Positions 44,677-55,855 of a stretch of 64,000 bases of DNA are shown here, one piece after another. The notes under the pieces are model-generated. The model made no database searches, was not told where the DNA came from, and saw only the letters and a program-made list of their open reading frames with translations. The first letter of the stretch is position 1; every line of letters begins with the position of its first letter. The stretch is from Cedecea davisae DSM 4568 (lineage in GTDB: Bacteria > Pseudomonadota > Gammaproteobacteria > Enterobacterales > Enterobacteriaceae), in contig NZ_KE161030.1 in assembly GCF_000412335.2 (NCBI RefSeq), positions 1,268,515 to 1,332,514 of the forward strand, written 5' to 3'. Made by a program: the position numbers and the translations under genes.

Positions 44677-45822
44677 CTAGCTTTGCGCCACTTTACGCGG
44701 AATAAAATCGTTAGCGACGACCTCGCCTTTTTCCTGCACCTGGCGGGGCTGTGGGATTTCAGGGATAGCGACATCGAGATGCGGAAACAGCAGCTCTCCG
44801 GCCCGGTAGACTTCTTCCAGATGCGGGTAGCCGGAGAGGATAAAGCTGTCGATGCCCAGCTCTGCATATTCATTAATCCGGGCGGCAACCGTTGGCCCGT
44901 CGCCAACCAGCGCCGTACCGGCACCGCCGCGAACCAGCCCGACTCCAGCCCAAAGATTTGGGCTTATTTCCAGCTTGTCGCGTTTGCCTCCGTGCAGGGC
45001 AGCCATGCGGTGCTGGCCTACCGAATCGCTGCGGGCAAATGCGGCCTGGGCTTTGGCAATCGTCAGGTCATCGAGATGGGAAATCAGGCGATTGGCCGCC
45101 TGCCATGCCTCTTGTGTTGTTTCGCGGACAATAACATGCAGACGAATGCCGAAACGTACCTGGCGGCCCTGTGCGGCCGCTTTAGCGCGTACCTGTTCAA
45201 TTTTTTCTTTCACCAGATGCGGCGGTTCGCCCCAGGTCAAATAGAGATCAACCTGCTCGGCGGCCAGATCCTGAGCCGCGTCCGAAGAGCCGCCAAAATA
45301 AAGCGGCGGGCGGGGCTGCTGCACCGGAGGGTAGAGCAGCTTCGCGCCCTTAACCTTGATATGTTTGCCTTCGTAGTCGACTGTTTCACCTTCCAGCACG
45401 CGACGCCAGATGCGGGTAAATTCCGCCGAAGCTTCATAGCGCTCTTCATGATTGAGGAACACACCTTCGCCTTCCAGCTCTTCGGCATCGCCGCCCGTGA
45501 CCAGGTTAAACAGCGCTCGCCCGTTGGAAAGGCGATCCAGCGTAGCCGCCTGGCGGGCTGCAAGGGTGGGAGAGACTACGCTCGGGCGCAGCGCCACCAG
45601 AAACTTGAGGCGCTGGGTAACTGGGATCATCGAAGCCGCGACCAGCCAGGCATCCTCACATGAACGCCCTGTGGGGATCAAAACGCCGGTAAAGCCAAGT
45701 CTGTCGGCGGCCTGGGCGATTTGTTGCAAATAAGCGTGATCCACCGGGCGTGCGCCTTCATTACTGCCCAAATAGTGACCGTCGCCGTGGGTCGGCAGAA
45801 ACCAGAACAGATTAAGACTCAT
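44677..45822 (-). CDS. ssuD: FMNH2-dependent alkanesulfonate monooxygenase
   Basis: Flavin monooxygenase that releases sulfite from C2-C10 alkanesulfonates for use as sulfur source. It is a luciferase-type TIM barrel of 381 residues, equal to E. coli. [18 protein letters not shown] at the N-terminus and the active-site region with Cys (TGRSCEDAW) are conserved. It depends on reduced FMN from SsuE. It overlaps ssuA by four bases. Confidence 0.98.
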   Translation of the reverse strand: MSLNLFWFLPTHGDGHYLGSNEGARPVDHAYLQQIAQAADRLGFTGVLIPTGRSCEDAWLVAASMIPVTQRLKFLVALRPSVVSPTLAARQAATLDRLSNGRALFNLVTGGDAEELEGEGVFLNHEERYEASAEFTRIWRRVLEGETVDYEGKHIKVKGAKLLYPPVQQPRPPLYFGGSSDAAQDLAAEQVDLYLTWGEPPHLVKEKIEQVRAKAAAQGRQVRFGIRLHVIVRETTQEAWQAANRLISHLDDLTIAKAQAAFARSDSVGQHRMAALHGGKRDKLEISPNLWAGVGLVRGGAGTALVGDGPTVAARINEYAELGIDSFILSGYPHLEEVYRAGELLFPHLDVAIPEIPQPRQVQEKGEVVANDFIPRKVAQS

Positions 45823-46796
45823 GATTTAGCTCCTTGTGTCGTCGCGGCGGGCTGCCAGACTCGGGTGCGGATATCGACTTTCTTTGGCACCAGGCGGTTG
45901 TCGTAAAACAGGTCGGCGGTATTTTGCTGCTTTGCAGCGGTGTCTTCATTTACCGGGGTAATGGCTGAAGGAGGGCGGTGATCTAAATAACTGCTAATGA
46001 CCGCTTCCGGCAGCCCCATGGTTTTTGCCAGCAGCGTGACGCTTTCGGCGCGCCGGGTACGGGTCAGCTCGTCGGCATCGCTAAAGGCTTTCAGTACCTG
46101 TTGAAGGAAGGCGCCGTTCGCTTCGGCATAGGGGCGGGCAGCAAGGTAGAACGAGCCGGTTTGATTAAGCTTACTGCCGTCCGCCAGCACGCGAACGCCG
46201 CCGTTCAGCAGCGCGGCCGAGTAATACGGGTCCCAGATGGCCCAGGCGTCTACGTTACCCTGCTGAAAAGCGGCTCTGGCATCGGCGGGTGTGAGATAAG
46301 CGGGCTGGATATCTGAAAATTTCAACCCTGCCTGCTGCAACGCCCGCAGCACCAGGTTATGAGAGCTGGAGCCTTTCTGGAAGGCCACTTTGTGCCCCTT
46401 CAGGTCGGCAACGCTTTTTAGCGGGCTGTTTTCCGGCACCAGAATGACTTCGGCCTGAGGCTTTGGCGGCTCGGAACCGACATAAACCAGATCCGCTCCG
46501 GCGGCCTGGGCGAAGATCGGCGGAATATCGCCGGTGCTGCCTAGATCAATGCTGCCGACGTTAAGCGCCTCAAGCATTTGCGGCCCGGCGGGAAACTCGA
46601 CCCAGGAGACTTTTGTATTAGGGTAACGTTGCTCCAGCAACTGGTGGCTTTTTGCCAGCACCATGCTGACCGAGCCTTTCTGATAGCCGATGCGCAGTTG
46701 TTCCGGGCCGCTCTCTGCCGCGTTGCTATAGGCGGAAAACGCGATCATGCCTGCAAAGACCAGCCACGGGGAGCGGCGTTTCAGTGAATTAAACAT
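45819..46796 (-). CDS. ssuA: Alkanesulfonate-binding periplasmic protein SsuA
   Basis: Periplasmic receptor of the importer, 325 residues. The signal peptide covers about 26 residues (cleavage near SAYSNA-AES). The mature protein begins [18 protein letters not shown], with [18 protein letters not shown] and [12 protein letters not shown] typical of sulfonate/taurine-binding proteins. It overlaps ssuE by eight bases. Confidence 0.97.
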   Translation of the reverse strand: MFNSLKRRSPWLVFAGMIAFSAYSNAAESGPEQLRIGYQKGSVSMVLAKSHQLLEQRYPNTKVSWVEFPAGPQMLEALNVGSIDLGSTGDIPPIFAQAAGADLVYVGSEPPKPQAEVILVPENSPLKSVADLKGHKVAFQKGSSSHNLVLRALQQAGLKFSDIQPAYLTPADARAAFQQGNVDAWAIWDPYYSAALLNGGVRVLADGSKLNQTGSFYLAARPYAEANGAFLQQVLKAFSDADELTRTRRAESVTLLAKTMGLPEAVISSYLDHRPPSAITPVNEDTAAKQQNTADLFYDNRLVPKKVDIRTRVWQPAATTQGAKS

Positions 46797-47364
46797 GGGT
46801 CACCCCCAGGCGGCTGAAAGGGGAAGGGACGGCAATATCGCGGCGATGCAGCGCCTGCCAGAAGGTCTCCAGCGAATCGTCGAGGCGTTTTTGCAGGTTC
46901 GCCGTAAACTGCGGCTTATGCTGGTAGTCGGTTATCTGGCCGTCGTCGGCAAACACGCCGTGCAGAATTTCCTGGGCTTTGAGCGCGTTAAGCACCGGCT
47001 TGAGGGCGTAGTCCACCGCCAGCATATGGGCGACGGTGCCGCCCGTAGCCAAAGGAAGCACGACTTTTTTCTCGAGCGCGCGCTCCGGTAGCAGGTCGAG
47101 CAGCGTTTTCAGGGCGCCGGAAAATGAAGCTTTATAGACGGGAGTGGCAATGATCAGTCCGTCGGCGGTGCTGAGCTGTTCGATAAGCGCCAGCAGGGCC
47201 GGGCTATCAAACCGGGCGTAGAGCAGGTCCTCGGGGGAGAAGTTTTGCAGATGCCAGTGGTAAACCTCGACATCGAGGGCGCTCAGTTTCTCCCGAGCAT
47301 ATTCCAGCAGCGAGCTGGAACGGGACGGATAGCGGGGGCTGCCGGCCAGGGTAATTACACGCAT
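46789..47364 (-). CDS. ssuE: NADPH-dependent FMN reductase SsuE
   Basis: Supplies reduced FMN to SsuD. Flavodoxin-like fold, 191 residues as in E. coli. The phosphate-binding [16 protein letters not shown] and [18 protein letters not shown] are intact. An in-frame GTG directly precedes the ATG, but AAGGAG sits two bases from the GTG and five from the ATG, so the ATG is the start. First gene of the operon. In E. coli it is activated by Cbl under sulfate limitation; I could not place a Cbl site with confidence. Confidence 0.97.
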   Translation of the reverse strand: MRVITLAGSPRYPSRSSSLLEYAREKLSALDVEVYHWHLQNFSPEDLLYARFDSPALLALIEQLSTADGLIIATPVYKASFSGALKTLLDLLPERALEKKVVLPLATGGTVAHMLAVDYALKPVLNALKAQEILHGVFADDGQITDYQHKPQFTANLQKRLDDSLETFWQALHRRDIAVPSPFSRLGVTHV

Positions 47365-47500
47365 CACGACTCCTTATAACCAATTGTTCGTTTTTATCTA
47401 ACATTGATAACAATTAGCTTGATAGTCGCAGAGCCGTTTTATTCCACTAAGTGATTTTTCCGGGATAGATTTGCAAAAAAGCGCATATCGCAAGGGAGGA

Positions 47501-47516
47501 AAGAAAACGTTTGCCT
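47501..47516 (+). promoter_or_regulatory. Candidate PurR box upstream of pyrD
   Basis: AAGAAAACGTTTGCCT is centred on the palindrome AAACGTTT and fits the PurR operator (ACGCAAACGTTTTCGT type) with some mismatches at the ends. PurR weakly represses pyrD in E. coli. The site lies about 100 bases before the start codon. Confidence 0.65.
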
Positions 47517-47566
47517 CTATTCAGGCTTTTTTGCCGCAGGTCAATTCCAATCCCTGCCCGGATGGT

Positions 47567-47604
47567 GAATAATAGCGCCCCGGTCTGCACACCGGGAATC
47601 CAGG
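47567..47604 (+). promoter_or_regulatory. pyrD promoter and CTP-sensing leader hairpin
   Basis: GAATAAT (47567-47573) is the likely -10. The leader starts in GCGCCCCGG, and CCCGG (47579-47583) can pair with CCGGG (47592-47596) just before the ribosome-binding site CAGGAGAG. In E. coli transcripts starting at C keep this hairpin and are poorly translated, while G starts lack it; this senses CTP/GTP. The layout is the same here. Confidence 0.75.
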
Positions 47605-47611
47605 AGAGTTC

Positions 47612-48622
47612 ATGTACTACCCCTTCGTTCGTAAAGCCCTTTTTCAGCTCGATCCAGAGCGCGCCCATGAGTTCACTTTTCAGCAATTACGTCGCGTATC
47701 CGGCACGCCCTTCGAACGTCTGGTTCGCCAGAACGTGCCGTCAAAACCCGTCAGCTGCATGGGGTTAACCTTTAAGAACCCGCTGGGTCTGGCCGCAGGT
47801 CTGGACAAAAATGGCGAATGCATCGACGCTTTTGGCGCCATGGGCTTTGGCTCTATCGAGATAGGCACCGTAACGCCGCGCCCTCAGCCGGGGAACGACA
47901 AGCCGCGTATTTTCCGCCTGGTAGAGGCAGAAGGGCTGATTAACCGCATGGGCTTTAATAATCTCGGGGTGGATAACCTGGTCGAAAATGTAAAAAAAGC
48001 GCATTTCGACGGCATACTCGGGATTAATATTGGCAAGAATAAAGACACGCCGGTTGAGCAGGGAGCAGATGATTATCTGACCTGTATGGATAAGATTTAT
48101 CCGTATGCGGGTTATATAGCGATTAATATTTCTTCGCCGAACACTCCGGGATTACGCACGCTGCAATATGGTGAAGCGCTGGACAGTCTTTTAAGCGCCA
48201 TAAAAAATAAGCAGCAGGAGCTGCAAGCGATCCATCATAAATATGTTCCAGTGGCGGTGAAGATCGCTCCGGATCTTTCTGTAGAAGAATTGATCCAGGT
48301 GGCAGATAGTTTAGTTCGCCATAATATTGATGGGGTCATTGCGACCAATACTACTTTGGATCGTAGCCTTGTTCAGGGCATGAAACATTGCGACGAAACC
48401 GGTGGTTTAAGCGGGCGTCCGGTACAGTTAAAAAGTACCGAAATTATTCGTATGCTGGCGCAGGAATTAAATGGCCGGTTACCTATTATCGGCGTCGGCG
48501 GTATTGATTCAGTGATTGCCGCTCGTGAGAAGATTGCCGCCGGTGCGACGCTGGTGCAAATATACTCCGGGTTCATTTTTAAAGGCCCACCGCTGATTAA
48601 AGAAATCGTTACCCACCTCTAA
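47612..48622 (+). CDS. pyrD: Dihydroorotate dehydrogenase (quinone)
   Basis: Class 2, membrane-associated FMN enzyme of pyrimidine synthesis that passes electrons to quinones. It has 336 residues as in E. coli. The N-terminal amphipathic helices ([20 protein letters not shown]) dock to the membrane. [22 protein letters not shown] and [11 protein letters not shown] hold FMN and the catalytic serine. The GVGGIDS loop binds the FMN phosphate. Confidence 0.99.
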   Translation: MYYPFVRKALFQLDPERAHEFTFQQLRRVSGTPFERLVRQNVPSKPVSCMGLTFKNPLGLAAGLDKNGECIDAFGAMGFGSIEIGTVTPRPQPGNDKPRIFRLVEAEGLINRMGFNNLGVDNLVENVKKAHFDGILGINIGKNKDTPVEQGADDYLTCMDKIYPYAGYIAINISSPNTPGLRTLQYGEALDSLLSAIKNKQQELQAIHHKYVPVAVKIAPDLSVEELIQVADSLVRHNIDGVIATNTTLDRSLVQGMKHCDETGGLSGRPVQLKSTEIIRMLAQELNGRLPIIGVGGIDSVIAAREKIAAGATLVQIYSGFIFKGPPLIKEIVTHL

Positions 48623-48638
48623 GCATTTACCTTTTGCA

Positions 48639-48676
48639 AACAACCAGGGCTTTATTTTCGGCTCTGGTTGTTTTAT
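48639..48676 (+). terminator. Terminator of pyrD
   Basis: AACAACCAGGGC pairs with GCTCTGGTTGTT (one wobble) across a 10-base loop and runs into TTTT. Confidence 0.85.
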
Positions 48677-48775
48677 ATTCCGCTACTGTTGCTAATTTAA
48701 ACATATTGGTCTTTTATTAATATGGTGAGAATTTGAGTGGCAATTCAGATGCGGGATAAATGAAGGGTAAGCAAT

Positions 48776-49318
48776 ATGCGGATAAAACCGGACGATAATT
48801 GGCGTTGGTATTTCGATGAAGAGCACGATCGAATGATGCTCGATTTGGCCAATGGAATGCTGTTCCGTTCGCGTTTCCCTCGTAAAATGTTGACTCCCGA
48901 TGCCTTTGAAAACACAGGATTTTGTGTTGACGATGCGGCGCTTTATTTCTCGTTTGAAGAAAAATGTCGTGATTTAGCGCTGGAGAATGAACAGCGCGCC
49001 GAACTGGTGCTGAACGCGCTGGTAGCGATCCGTTTCCTGAAACCGCAAATGCCAAAAAGCTGGCACTTTGTCTCCCACGGCGAATGCTGGCAGCCGATGA
49101 CGGGCGACGGCGCCTGCGTCTGGATTAGCGAAGATATGCAGCAGGTGAATCTGCTGGTGGTTGAAACCGGCGATAACGCCGCGCTTTGCCTGCTTGCGCA
49201 GCCAGGATTAATACTGGCGGGGCGTACGATGCAGTTGGGCGATGCGATCAAAGTGATGAACGATCGGCTCAGGCCGCAGCCGATCTCAGGTAACCTCAGC
49301 CTCGATCAGGCCGTTTAA
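48776..49318 (+). CDS. zapC: Cell division protein ZapC
   Basis: FtsZ-ring stabilising protein of 180 residues, equal to E. coli. The N-terminus [20 protein letters not shown] and [13 protein letters not shown] are the recognisable conserved parts. A ribosome-binding site AAGGGTAAG precedes the ATG. Its stop overlaps the end of ycbX on the other strand by four bases, leaving no room for a terminator. Confidence 0.96.
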   Translation: MRIKPDDNWRWYFDEEHDRMMLDLANGMLFRSRFPRKMLTPDAFENTGFCVDDAALYFSFEEKCRDLALENEQRAELVLNALVAIRFLKPQMPKSWHFVSHGECWQPMTGDGACVWISEDMQQVNLLVVETGDNAALCLLAQPGLILAGRTMQLGDAIKVMNDRLRPQPISGNLSLDQAV

Positions 49319-50430
49319 CGCGGCGCTACGCTAACATTCCCCGCAGGTACGCAGCTACAGCACAGGATCGTACCGTCTGTGCCGATCGATCCTTTCTTTA
49401 AAGCTTTTACTTCGCCGTCCACCAGACGAATGCGGCAGCTGCCGCAGATCCCGGCCCGGCAGGAATAAGGCACGCGAATACCCTGGCTTTCCAGCTGTTC
49501 CAGCAGGATTTGCTGATTATTCCCCTGGAAGCTTTGCCCGGCCCAGTCAATGGTGACGCTGCTTGCTGGCTGGCTCACCGGCTCAAGGCTTTCGACAACT
49601 TCGCCCGGACCATAAACGTTAGCAGGTTTATTGGCGAGTACTTCCAGCTCGTCGCCCACGCGCACGATACCGCTATTGCGGGCAATTAAATTCTGGCCAA
49701 AATCTACCGCGCCGCTGTTATCCTGCGCGGTGCGGAAGTTTTGCAGGGTTTTCAGCGGTTCGCCGCTTGGGTGTTTGCGGCCACGCTCCGGGCTAACGGT
49801 GGTAAAGATACAGCGGCTGCAGGGTCTGATAACGTCGAAGGTGACGCCGCCGATGCGCACCACTTTCCAGGTATCCTCGGCCCATGCCGGTGCGCCGGTC
49901 ACTACCAGGTTAGGGCGGAACTGGATCATTTGTACGCTGGCAGGGCAGCGGTTTTGCAAATCCCGCAGCGAAGCTTCGTTGGTCAGCAGATACGGAAAAC
50001 CGTCGGCAAACGACAGCGGAACCTCTTCATGGCGTTTGACCCGACGAGTTGGTAACTCCCCAACCCAGCGCAGCTGAACCTGGCGCGAGAAAAAGCCGCT
50101 CAGCCACTGGTTAATCTCGTCGGGGGCGATAAGCGCGGTAAAATGCGTTCCCCAAACTTCGGTTGCCGCAGGCTCCGCAGAGAAATCGGCGAAGCGTATA
50201 CTGGCCGAGCTGCCGTCCGGCGCTGACAGATAAAGGCCGTCGTGGGTAAACGCGGGAGTGAACAGCACCATCTGCGGATGCTGGCGGGCTGTAATAAAGG
50301 TGCCATCAAGTTCGGTAAGCATAAAAATGCGGTCGAATGCCAGGCCGGTGGCGGTTGCATTCGCGTGGGAGAGCGCCATTCCGCGCATTGATTTTACCGG
50401 ATGAATAAAGAGTTGAGACAAAGTAATCAC
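49315..50430 (-). CDS. ycbX: MOSC and 2Fe-2S domain protein YcbX
   Basis: Molybdenum-cofactor-dependent reductase that detoxifies N-hydroxylated bases such as 6-hydroxylaminopurine in E. coli. It has 371 residues (E. coli 369). The order is N-terminal MOSC beta-barrel (about 1-120), MOSC domain with the cofactor cysteine in [16 protein letters not shown], and a C-terminal plant-type ferredoxin domain whose cluster cysteines are in [15 protein letters not shown] and the later CCSC. Convergent with zapC and divergent from rlmKL. Confidence 0.95.
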   Translation of the reverse strand: MITLSQLFIHPVKSMRGMALSHANATATGLAFDRIFMLTELDGTFITARQHPQMVLFTPAFTHDGLYLSAPDGSSASIRFADFSAEPAATEVWGTHFTALIAPDEINQWLSGFFSRQVQLRWVGELPTRRVKRHEEVPLSFADGFPYLLTNEASLRDLQNRCPASVQMIQFRPNLVVTGAPAWAEDTWKVVRIGGVTFDVIRPCSRCIFTTVSPERGRKHPSGEPLKTLQNFRTAQDNSGAVDFGQNLIARNSGIVRVGDELEVLANKPANVYGPGEVVESLEPVSQPASSVTIDWAGQSFQGNNQQILLEQLESQGIRVPYSCRAGICGSCRIRLVDGEVKALKKGSIGTDGTILCCSCVPAGNVSVAPR

Positions 50431-50533
50431 GGCGCCCTCCGTGGGAAGTAAATTAAGAGGGGCAACTTTATGACATGCGTGCCGGATTAGCTATAATGCG
50501 CCACAATTTTCTTTTTACCTGATAAGTGACGAT

Positions 50534-52657
50534 ATGAATTCTCTGTTTGCCAGTACGGCGCGTGGGCTTGAAGAGCTGTTAAAAACTGAACTGGAAAATC
50601 TTGGCGCCCAGGGCTGCCAGGTGGTTCAGGGCGGCGTACATTACCAGGGGGATACTCGTCTACTCTATCAAAGCCTGATGTGGAGCCGTCTGGCTTCGCG
50701 TATTCTGCTGCCGCTTAGCGAGTGCAAAGTCTACAGCGATCTCGACCTTTACCTCGGCGTAATGGCGATTGACTGGCCGGCGCTGTTTGGGCCAAACGCG
50801 ACCTTTGCCGTTCACTTTAGCGGCCTGAACGACACCATCCGCAACAGCCAGTACGGCGCGCTCAAGGTTAAGGATGCAATTGTTGACTCCTTTACCCGCA
50901 AAAATCTGCCGCGCCCTGATGTTGACCGCGAGCAGCCAGACCTGCGTATTAACGTCTGGCTTAATAAAGAAACCGCAAGTATTGCGCTGGATCTCAGCGG
51001 CGAAGGTCTGCACCAGCGCGGCTACCGTGACGCTACCGGCGCTGCGCCAATCAAAGAAACTCTCGCGTCGGCCATCGTGCTGCGCTCCGGCTGGCAGCCG
51101 GGTACTCCACTGCTCGATCCGATGTGCGGCTCCGGCACGCTGCTGATCGAAGGCGCTATGATCGCCACCGATCGCGCCCCGGGCCTGCACCGCAAACGCT
51201 GGGGTTTCCTCGGCTGGGCAAAACATGAAGTGGACGTGTGGAAAGAGGTTGTGACCGAAGCGCAGGTTCGCGCTCGCCGCGGCCTGAGCGAATATCAGTC
51301 CCGCTTCTATGGTTCGGATAACGACAGCCGCGTGATTGAACGTGCCAGGGCTAACGCCCGTCGTGCAGGCCTTGCCGATATTATTACTTTTGACGTAAAA
51401 GACGTGGCGAAGCTCAGCAACCCGCTGCCGGAAGGCCCGGTGGGTACGGTTGTCAGTAACCCTCCTTACGGCGAGCGTCTGGAAAGTGAACCGGCTCTGA
51501 TTGCGCTGCACAGCCTGCTTGGTCGCCATATGAAAACCCAGTTTGGCGGCTGGAACCTGTCCCTGTTTAGCGCCTCGCCGGAGCTGTTAAGCTGCCTTCA
51601 GCTGCGTGCTGACCGCCAGTTCAAAGCGAAAAACGGCCCGCTGGATTGCGTACAGAAAAACTATCAGCTGGCGGCTAACCCGGCGGGTACGGCGGCGGGC
51701 GGCGGCCAGATTGCCGAAGACTACGCCAACCGCCTGCGCAAGAACGTTAAGAAGCTGGACAAGTGGGCGCGTCAGGAAGGGATTGAGTGCTACCGCCTGT
51801 ACGACGGCGATTTGCCGGACTACAACGTTGCCGTGGACCGCTACGGCGACTGGGTTGTGGTTCAGGAGTATGCTCCACCAAAAACTATCGATCCGAACAA
51901 AGCGCGCCAGCGCCTGTTCGACGTTATTGCCGCGACTCTCGCGGTGCTGGAATTGCCAACCAACCGGCTGGTGCTGAAAACCCGTGAACGCCAGAAGGGG
52001 AAAAATCAGTACCAGAAAATGGACGAGAAAGGCGATTTCATGGAGGTGAGCGAATATGACGCACGTCTGTGGGTTAACCTCACCGACTACCTCGATACCG
52101 GCCTGTTCCTCGACCACCGTATCGCCCGCCGTATGCTGGGCCAGATGAGCAAAGGGAAAGACTTCCTGAACCTGTTCGCCTACACCGGCAGCGCAACGGT
52201 ACACGCCGGGCTTGGCGGCGCTCGCAGCACAACGACCGTTGATATGTCCCGCACCTATCTGGAATGGGCGGAGCGTAACCTGCGCCTTAACGGCTTAACG
52301 GGCCGTGCACATCGCCTGGTTCAGGCGGATTGCCTGGGCTGGCTGCGCGATAGCGACGAACAGTTTGATCTGATCTTTATCGACCCGCCGACCTTCTCGA
52401 ACTCCAAGCGTATGGAAGATTCTTTCGACGTGCAGCGTGACCATATTGCGCTGATGAAAGATCTGAAGCGCCTGCTGCGTCGCGGCGGTACTATCATGTT
52501 TTCCAATAACAAACGTGGCTTCAAAATGGACTTCGCCGGGCTGGCAGAGCTTGGCATGGTTGCGCAGGAAATTACTCAAAAAACCCAGTCGCAGGACTTT
52601 GCACGCAACCGTCAGATCCACAACTGCTGGTTAGTTACTCACGAATCCCGGGATTAA
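50534..52657 (+). CDS. rlmL: Bifunctional 23S rRNA methyltransferase RlmKL
   Basis: Makes m2G2445 (RlmL, N-terminal half) and m7G2069 (RlmK, C-terminal half) in 23S rRNA during 50S assembly. It has 707 residues (E. coli 702). A THUMP domain (about 45-155) precedes the first Rossmann domain with [15 protein letters not shown] and NPPYGERLE. The second has [16 protein letters not shown] and [12 protein letters not shown]. It lies five bases before uup, which suggests co-transcription. Confidence 0.98.
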   Translation: MNSLFASTARGLEELLKTELENLGAQGCQVVQGGVHYQGDTRLLYQSLMWSRLASRILLPLSECKVYSDLDLYLGVMAIDWPALFGPNATFAVHFSGLNDTIRNSQYGALKVKDAIVDSFTRKNLPRPDVDREQPDLRINVWLNKETASIALDLSGEGLHQRGYRDATGAAPIKETLASAIVLRSGWQPGTPLLDPMCGSGTLLIEGAMIATDRAPGLHRKRWGFLGWAKHEVDVWKEVVTEAQVRARRGLSEYQSRFYGSDNDSRVIERARANARRAGLADIITFDVKDVAKLSNPLPEGPVGTVVSNPPYGERLESEPALIALHSLLGRHMKTQFGGWNLSLFSASPELLSCLQLRADRQFKAKNGPLDCVQKNYQLAANPAGTAAGGGQIAEDYANRLRKNVKKLDKWARQEGIECYRLYDGDLPDYNVAVDRYGDWVVVQEYAPPKTIDPNKARQRLFDVIAATLAVLELPTNRLVLKTRERQKGKNQYQKMDEKGDFMEVSEYDARLWVNLTDYLDTGLFLDHRIARRMLGQMSKGKDFLNLFAYTGSATVHAGLGGARSTTTVDMSRTYLEWAERNLRLNGLTGRAHRLVQADCLGWLRDSDEQFDLIFIDPPTFSNSKRMEDSFDVQRDHIALMKDLKRLLRRGGTIMFSNNKRGFKMDFAGLAELGMVAQEITQKTQSQDFARNRQIHNCWLVTHESRD

Positions 52658-52662
52658 TAGTT

Positions 52663-54570
52663 ATGTCATTAATTAGTATGCACGGCGCATGGCTGTCGTT
52701 TAGCGACGCGCCGCTGTTAGATAACACCGAATTACACATCGAAGAAAACGAACGCGTCTGTCTGGTTGGCCGTAACGGCGCGGGCAAATCAACGCTGATG
52801 AAGATCCTCAACCGCGAGCTGCCGCTGGACGATGGCCGCATGGTTTACGAACAGGATCTTATTGTCGCTCGCCTGCAACAAGACCCGCCGCGTAATGTTG
52901 CGGGCACGGTGTATGACTTTGTGGCCGAAGGCGTAGAAGAGCAGGCTGAATATCTGAAGGCCTACCACGACATCTCACATAAAGTGATGACCGATCCGAG
53001 CGACAAAAATCTTAACGAGATGGCTCGCATTCAGGAGATCCTGGATCATCAGGGGCTCTGGCAGCTCGACAGCCGGATTAACGAAGTGCTCGAACAGCTT
53101 GGCCTGGAAGCGGATACCGAACTGTCCGCGCTTTCCGGCGGCTGGCTGCGTAAAGCGGCGCTGGGCCGCGCGCTGGTTAGCTCTCCGCGCGTGCTGCTGC
53201 TCGACGAACCAACTAACCACCTCGATATCGAAACTATCGACTGGCTGGAAGGCTTCCTGAAAGAGTTCCAGGGCAGCATTATCTTTATCTCCCACGACCG
53301 TTCCTTTATCCGCAATATGGCGACCCGTATTGTCGATTTGGATCGCGGCAAGCTGGTCTCTTACCCTGGCGATTACGATCAGTATCTGCTGGCGAAGGAA
53401 GAAGCGCTGCGCGTGGAAGAGTTACAAAACGCCGAGTTTGACCGCAAGCTGGCGCAGGAAGAAGTGTGGATCCGTCAGGGTATTAAAGCCCGTCGTACCC
53501 GTAACGAAGGCCGCGTTCGCGCGCTGAAGGCGATGCGCCGTGAACGCGGTGAACGGCGTGAAGTGCTGGGCAGCGCGAAGATGCAGGTTGAAGAGGCGAG
53601 CCGCTCGGGCAAAATCGTCTTCGAGATGGAAGACGTTAACTACCAGGTTGCCGGTAAAACGCTGGTTCGTGATTTCTCCGCCCAGGTTCAGCGCGGCGAC
53701 AAAATTGCGCTGGTGGGGCCAAACGGCTGCGGTAAAACAACCCTGCTGAAACTGATGCTCAGCCAGCTGCAGGCCGACAGCGGCCGCGTGCACTGCGGTA
53801 CCAAGCTGGAAGTGGCCTACTTCGACCAGCACCGTGCCGAGCTTGATCCTGACCGCACCGTGATGGATAACCTGGCGGAAGGCAAGCAGGAAGTGATGGT
53901 TAACGGTAAGCCACGCCACGTGCTGGGCTACCTGCAGGACTTCCTGTTCCACCCTAAACGCGCCATGACGCCGGTGCGTGCGCTTTCCGGCGGGGAGCGT
54001 AACCGCCTGCTGCTGGCGCGCTTGTTCTTAAAACCAAGCAACCTGCTTATCCTCGATGAACCGACCAACGACCTGGATGTCGAAACCCTGGAGCTGCTGG
54101 AAGAGCTTATCGACGGCTACCAGGGCACGGTCATGCTGGTTAGCCACGACCGTCAGTTTGTTGATAACACGGTCACCGAGTGCTGGATTTTTGAAGGCCA
54201 GGGCAGAGTGGGGCGCTACGTTGGCGGCTACCATGACGCGAAGGGCCAGCAGGGCTCTGCTCAACCGCTGCGCCAGGCGGCTGCGGCAAAAGCCGAGAAG
54301 GGCGAGCAGCAAAAAGCAGAACCTGTTAAACGTGCCAATAGCAAACTAAGCTATAACCTGCAGCGTGAATTAGAGCAGCTGCCTCAACGGCTTGAGGAGC
54401 TTGAGGCCGCGCTGAGCGTGTTACAGGCCCAGGTCGGTGATGCCGATTTCTTTAACCAGCCGCACGACGCCACGCAAAAAGTGCTGGCCGACATGGCCGC
54501 AGCGGAGCAGGCGCTTGAAGAAGCCTTTGAACGCTGGGAGTATCTCGAAGCGCTGAAAAACGGTTCGTAA
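52663..54570 (+). CDS. uup: ABC-F ATPase Uup
   Basis: Cytosolic ABC-F protein that acts on ribosomes (and affects transposon excision) rather than in transport; no membrane segments. It has 635 residues as in E. coli. Two ATPase domains: Walker A GRNGAGKST with signature LSGGWLRKAAL, and GPNGCGKTT with LSGGERNRLLL. Each Walker B ends DEPTN. The ABC-F linker lies between, and a C-terminal coiled coil (about 560-630) binds DNA in E. coli. Confidence 0.98.
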   Translation: MSLISMHGAWLSFSDAPLLDNTELHIEENERVCLVGRNGAGKSTLMKILNRELPLDDGRMVYEQDLIVARLQQDPPRNVAGTVYDFVAEGVEEQAEYLKAYHDISHKVMTDPSDKNLNEMARIQEILDHQGLWQLDSRINEVLEQLGLEADTELSALSGGWLRKAALGRALVSSPRVLLLDEPTNHLDIETIDWLEGFLKEFQGSIIFISHDRSFIRNMATRIVDLDRGKLVSYPGDYDQYLLAKEEALRVEELQNAEFDRKLAQEEVWIRQGIKARRTRNEGRVRALKAMRRERGERREVLGSAKMQVEEASRSGKIVFEMEDVNYQVAGKTLVRDFSAQVQRGDKIALVGPNGCGKTTLLKLMLSQLQADSGRVHCGTKLEVAYFDQHRAELDPDRTVMDNLAEGKQEVMVNGKPRHVLGYLQDFLFHPKRAMTPVRALSGGERNRLLLARLFLKPSNLLILDEPTNDLDVETLELLEELIDGYQGTVMLVSHDRQFVDNTVTECWIFEGQGRVGRYVGGYHDAKGQQGSAQPLRQAAAAKAEKGEQQKAEPVKRANSKLSYNLQRELEQLPQRLEELEAALSVLQAQVGDADFFNQPHDATQKVLADMAAAEQALEEAFERWEYLEALKNGS

Positions 54571-54586
54571 TCTAAGGAGAGTTACG

Positions 54587-55855
54587 ATGTGTGCCACACA
54601 CCACCATCGCTCGCATATTTTGTGTCGACAATGTGATTTGCTGGTGGCGTTGCCGGAGCTGCAGGATGGTCATAAGGCCTCCTGCCCGCGCTGCGGCACA
54701 CCCTTGGTCACGCAGTGGTATTTACCGCGTCAGCGGCCAACGGCGTATGCCCTGGCCGGGCTGTTTATGCTGCTGCTGGCCAACCTGTTCCCCTTCATTA
54801 ATATGAAGGTCGCTGGCATCAGCAGCGAAGTGACGCTGATGCAAATCCCCGGCGTTATGTTTTCTGAAGATTACGCCAGCCTCGGCACCTTCTTTCTTCT
54901 CTTTGTTCAGGCGGTACCGGCTTTTTGCCTGGTGACCATTCTGCTGTTGGTCAACCGGGCGAAGCTGCCTTCCGGGGTAAAACGCGCCCTCGCCAGAGTG
55001 CTGTTCCAGCTGAAAAGCTGGGGCATGGCTGAAATATTCCTCGCGGGCGTGCTGGTCAGCTTCGTGAAGCTGATGGCCTACGGCGATATTGGCGTTGGCA
55101 GCAGCTTTATTCCCTGGTGCCTGTTTTGTATTTTGCAGTTGCGGGCTTTTCAGTGCGTGGACAGGCGCTGGCTGTGGGACGACATTGCCCCCATGCCGCC
55201 GGTGCATAAGCCGCTAAAAGTGGGTGTATCAGGCATACGGCAGGGGCTACGCTCCTGCTCTTGTTGTACGGCGATTGTTGACGCAGACACGCTGGTTTGC
55301 CCCCGCTGCGGTACTCACGGCCACGTGCGCCGCAGGCACAGCCTGCAGTGGACCCTGGCGCTGCTGATAACCTCGATCATGCTCTATCTACCGGCGAATA
55401 TACTGCCGATAATGATAACGGAGATGCTGGGCAGCAAATATCCGTCCACTATTCTGGCGGGGGTTATCCTGCTCTGGAGTGAAGGGTCTTACCCGGTAGC
55501 GCTGGTGATTTTTATCGCCAGTATCATGGTGCCGACGCTGAAAATGATCGCCATCGCCTGGCTATGCTGGGACGCAAAGGGGCATGGAAAACGCGACAGC
55601 GAGCGTATGCACCTGATTTATGAAGTAGTGGAATTTGTTGGCCGCTGGTCGATGATTGACGTATTCGTGATTGCCGTGCTTTCCGCCCTGGTGCGGATGG
55701 GCGGGCTGATGAATATCTACCCGGCTTTAGGGGCGTTAATGTTTGCTTTGGTGGTTATTTTGACGATGTTTGCGGCGATGACCTTTGACCCTCGCTTGTC
55801 CTGGGATCGAGCAGACGATGTAACTGATGAGGAGTCTTCCGAGCATGGAAAATAA
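54587..55855 (+). CDS. pqiA: Intermembrane transport protein PqiA
   Basis: Inner-membrane partner of the PqiB MCE protein in lipid movement between the two membranes. It has 422 residues (E. coli 417). Two similar halves each begin with a zinc ribbon (CRQCDLLVALPELQDGHKASC and CSCCTAI...CPRCG) followed by four hydrophobic helices. Its 3' end overlaps pqiB by 11 bases. E. coli pqi is induced by SoxS and RpoS; no site could be assigned here. Confidence 0.96.
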   Translation: MCATHHHRSHILCRQCDLLVALPELQDGHKASCPRCGTPLVTQWYLPRQRPTAYALAGLFMLLLANLFPFINMKVAGISSEVTLMQIPGVMFSEDYASLGTFFLLFVQAVPAFCLVTILLLVNRAKLPSGVKRALARVLFQLKSWGMAEIFLAGVLVSFVKLMAYGDIGVGSSFIPWCLFCILQLRAFQCVDRRWLWDDIAPMPPVHKPLKVGVSGIRQGLRSCSCCTAIVDADTLVCPRCGTHGHVRRRHSLQWTLALLITSIMLYLPANILPIMITEMLGSKYPSTILAGVILLWSEGSYPVALVIFIASIMVPTLKMIAIAWLCWDAKGHGKRDSERMHLIYEVVEFVGRWSMIDVFVIAVLSALVRMGGLMNIYPALGALMFALVVILTMFAAMTFDPRLSWDRADDVTDEESSEHGK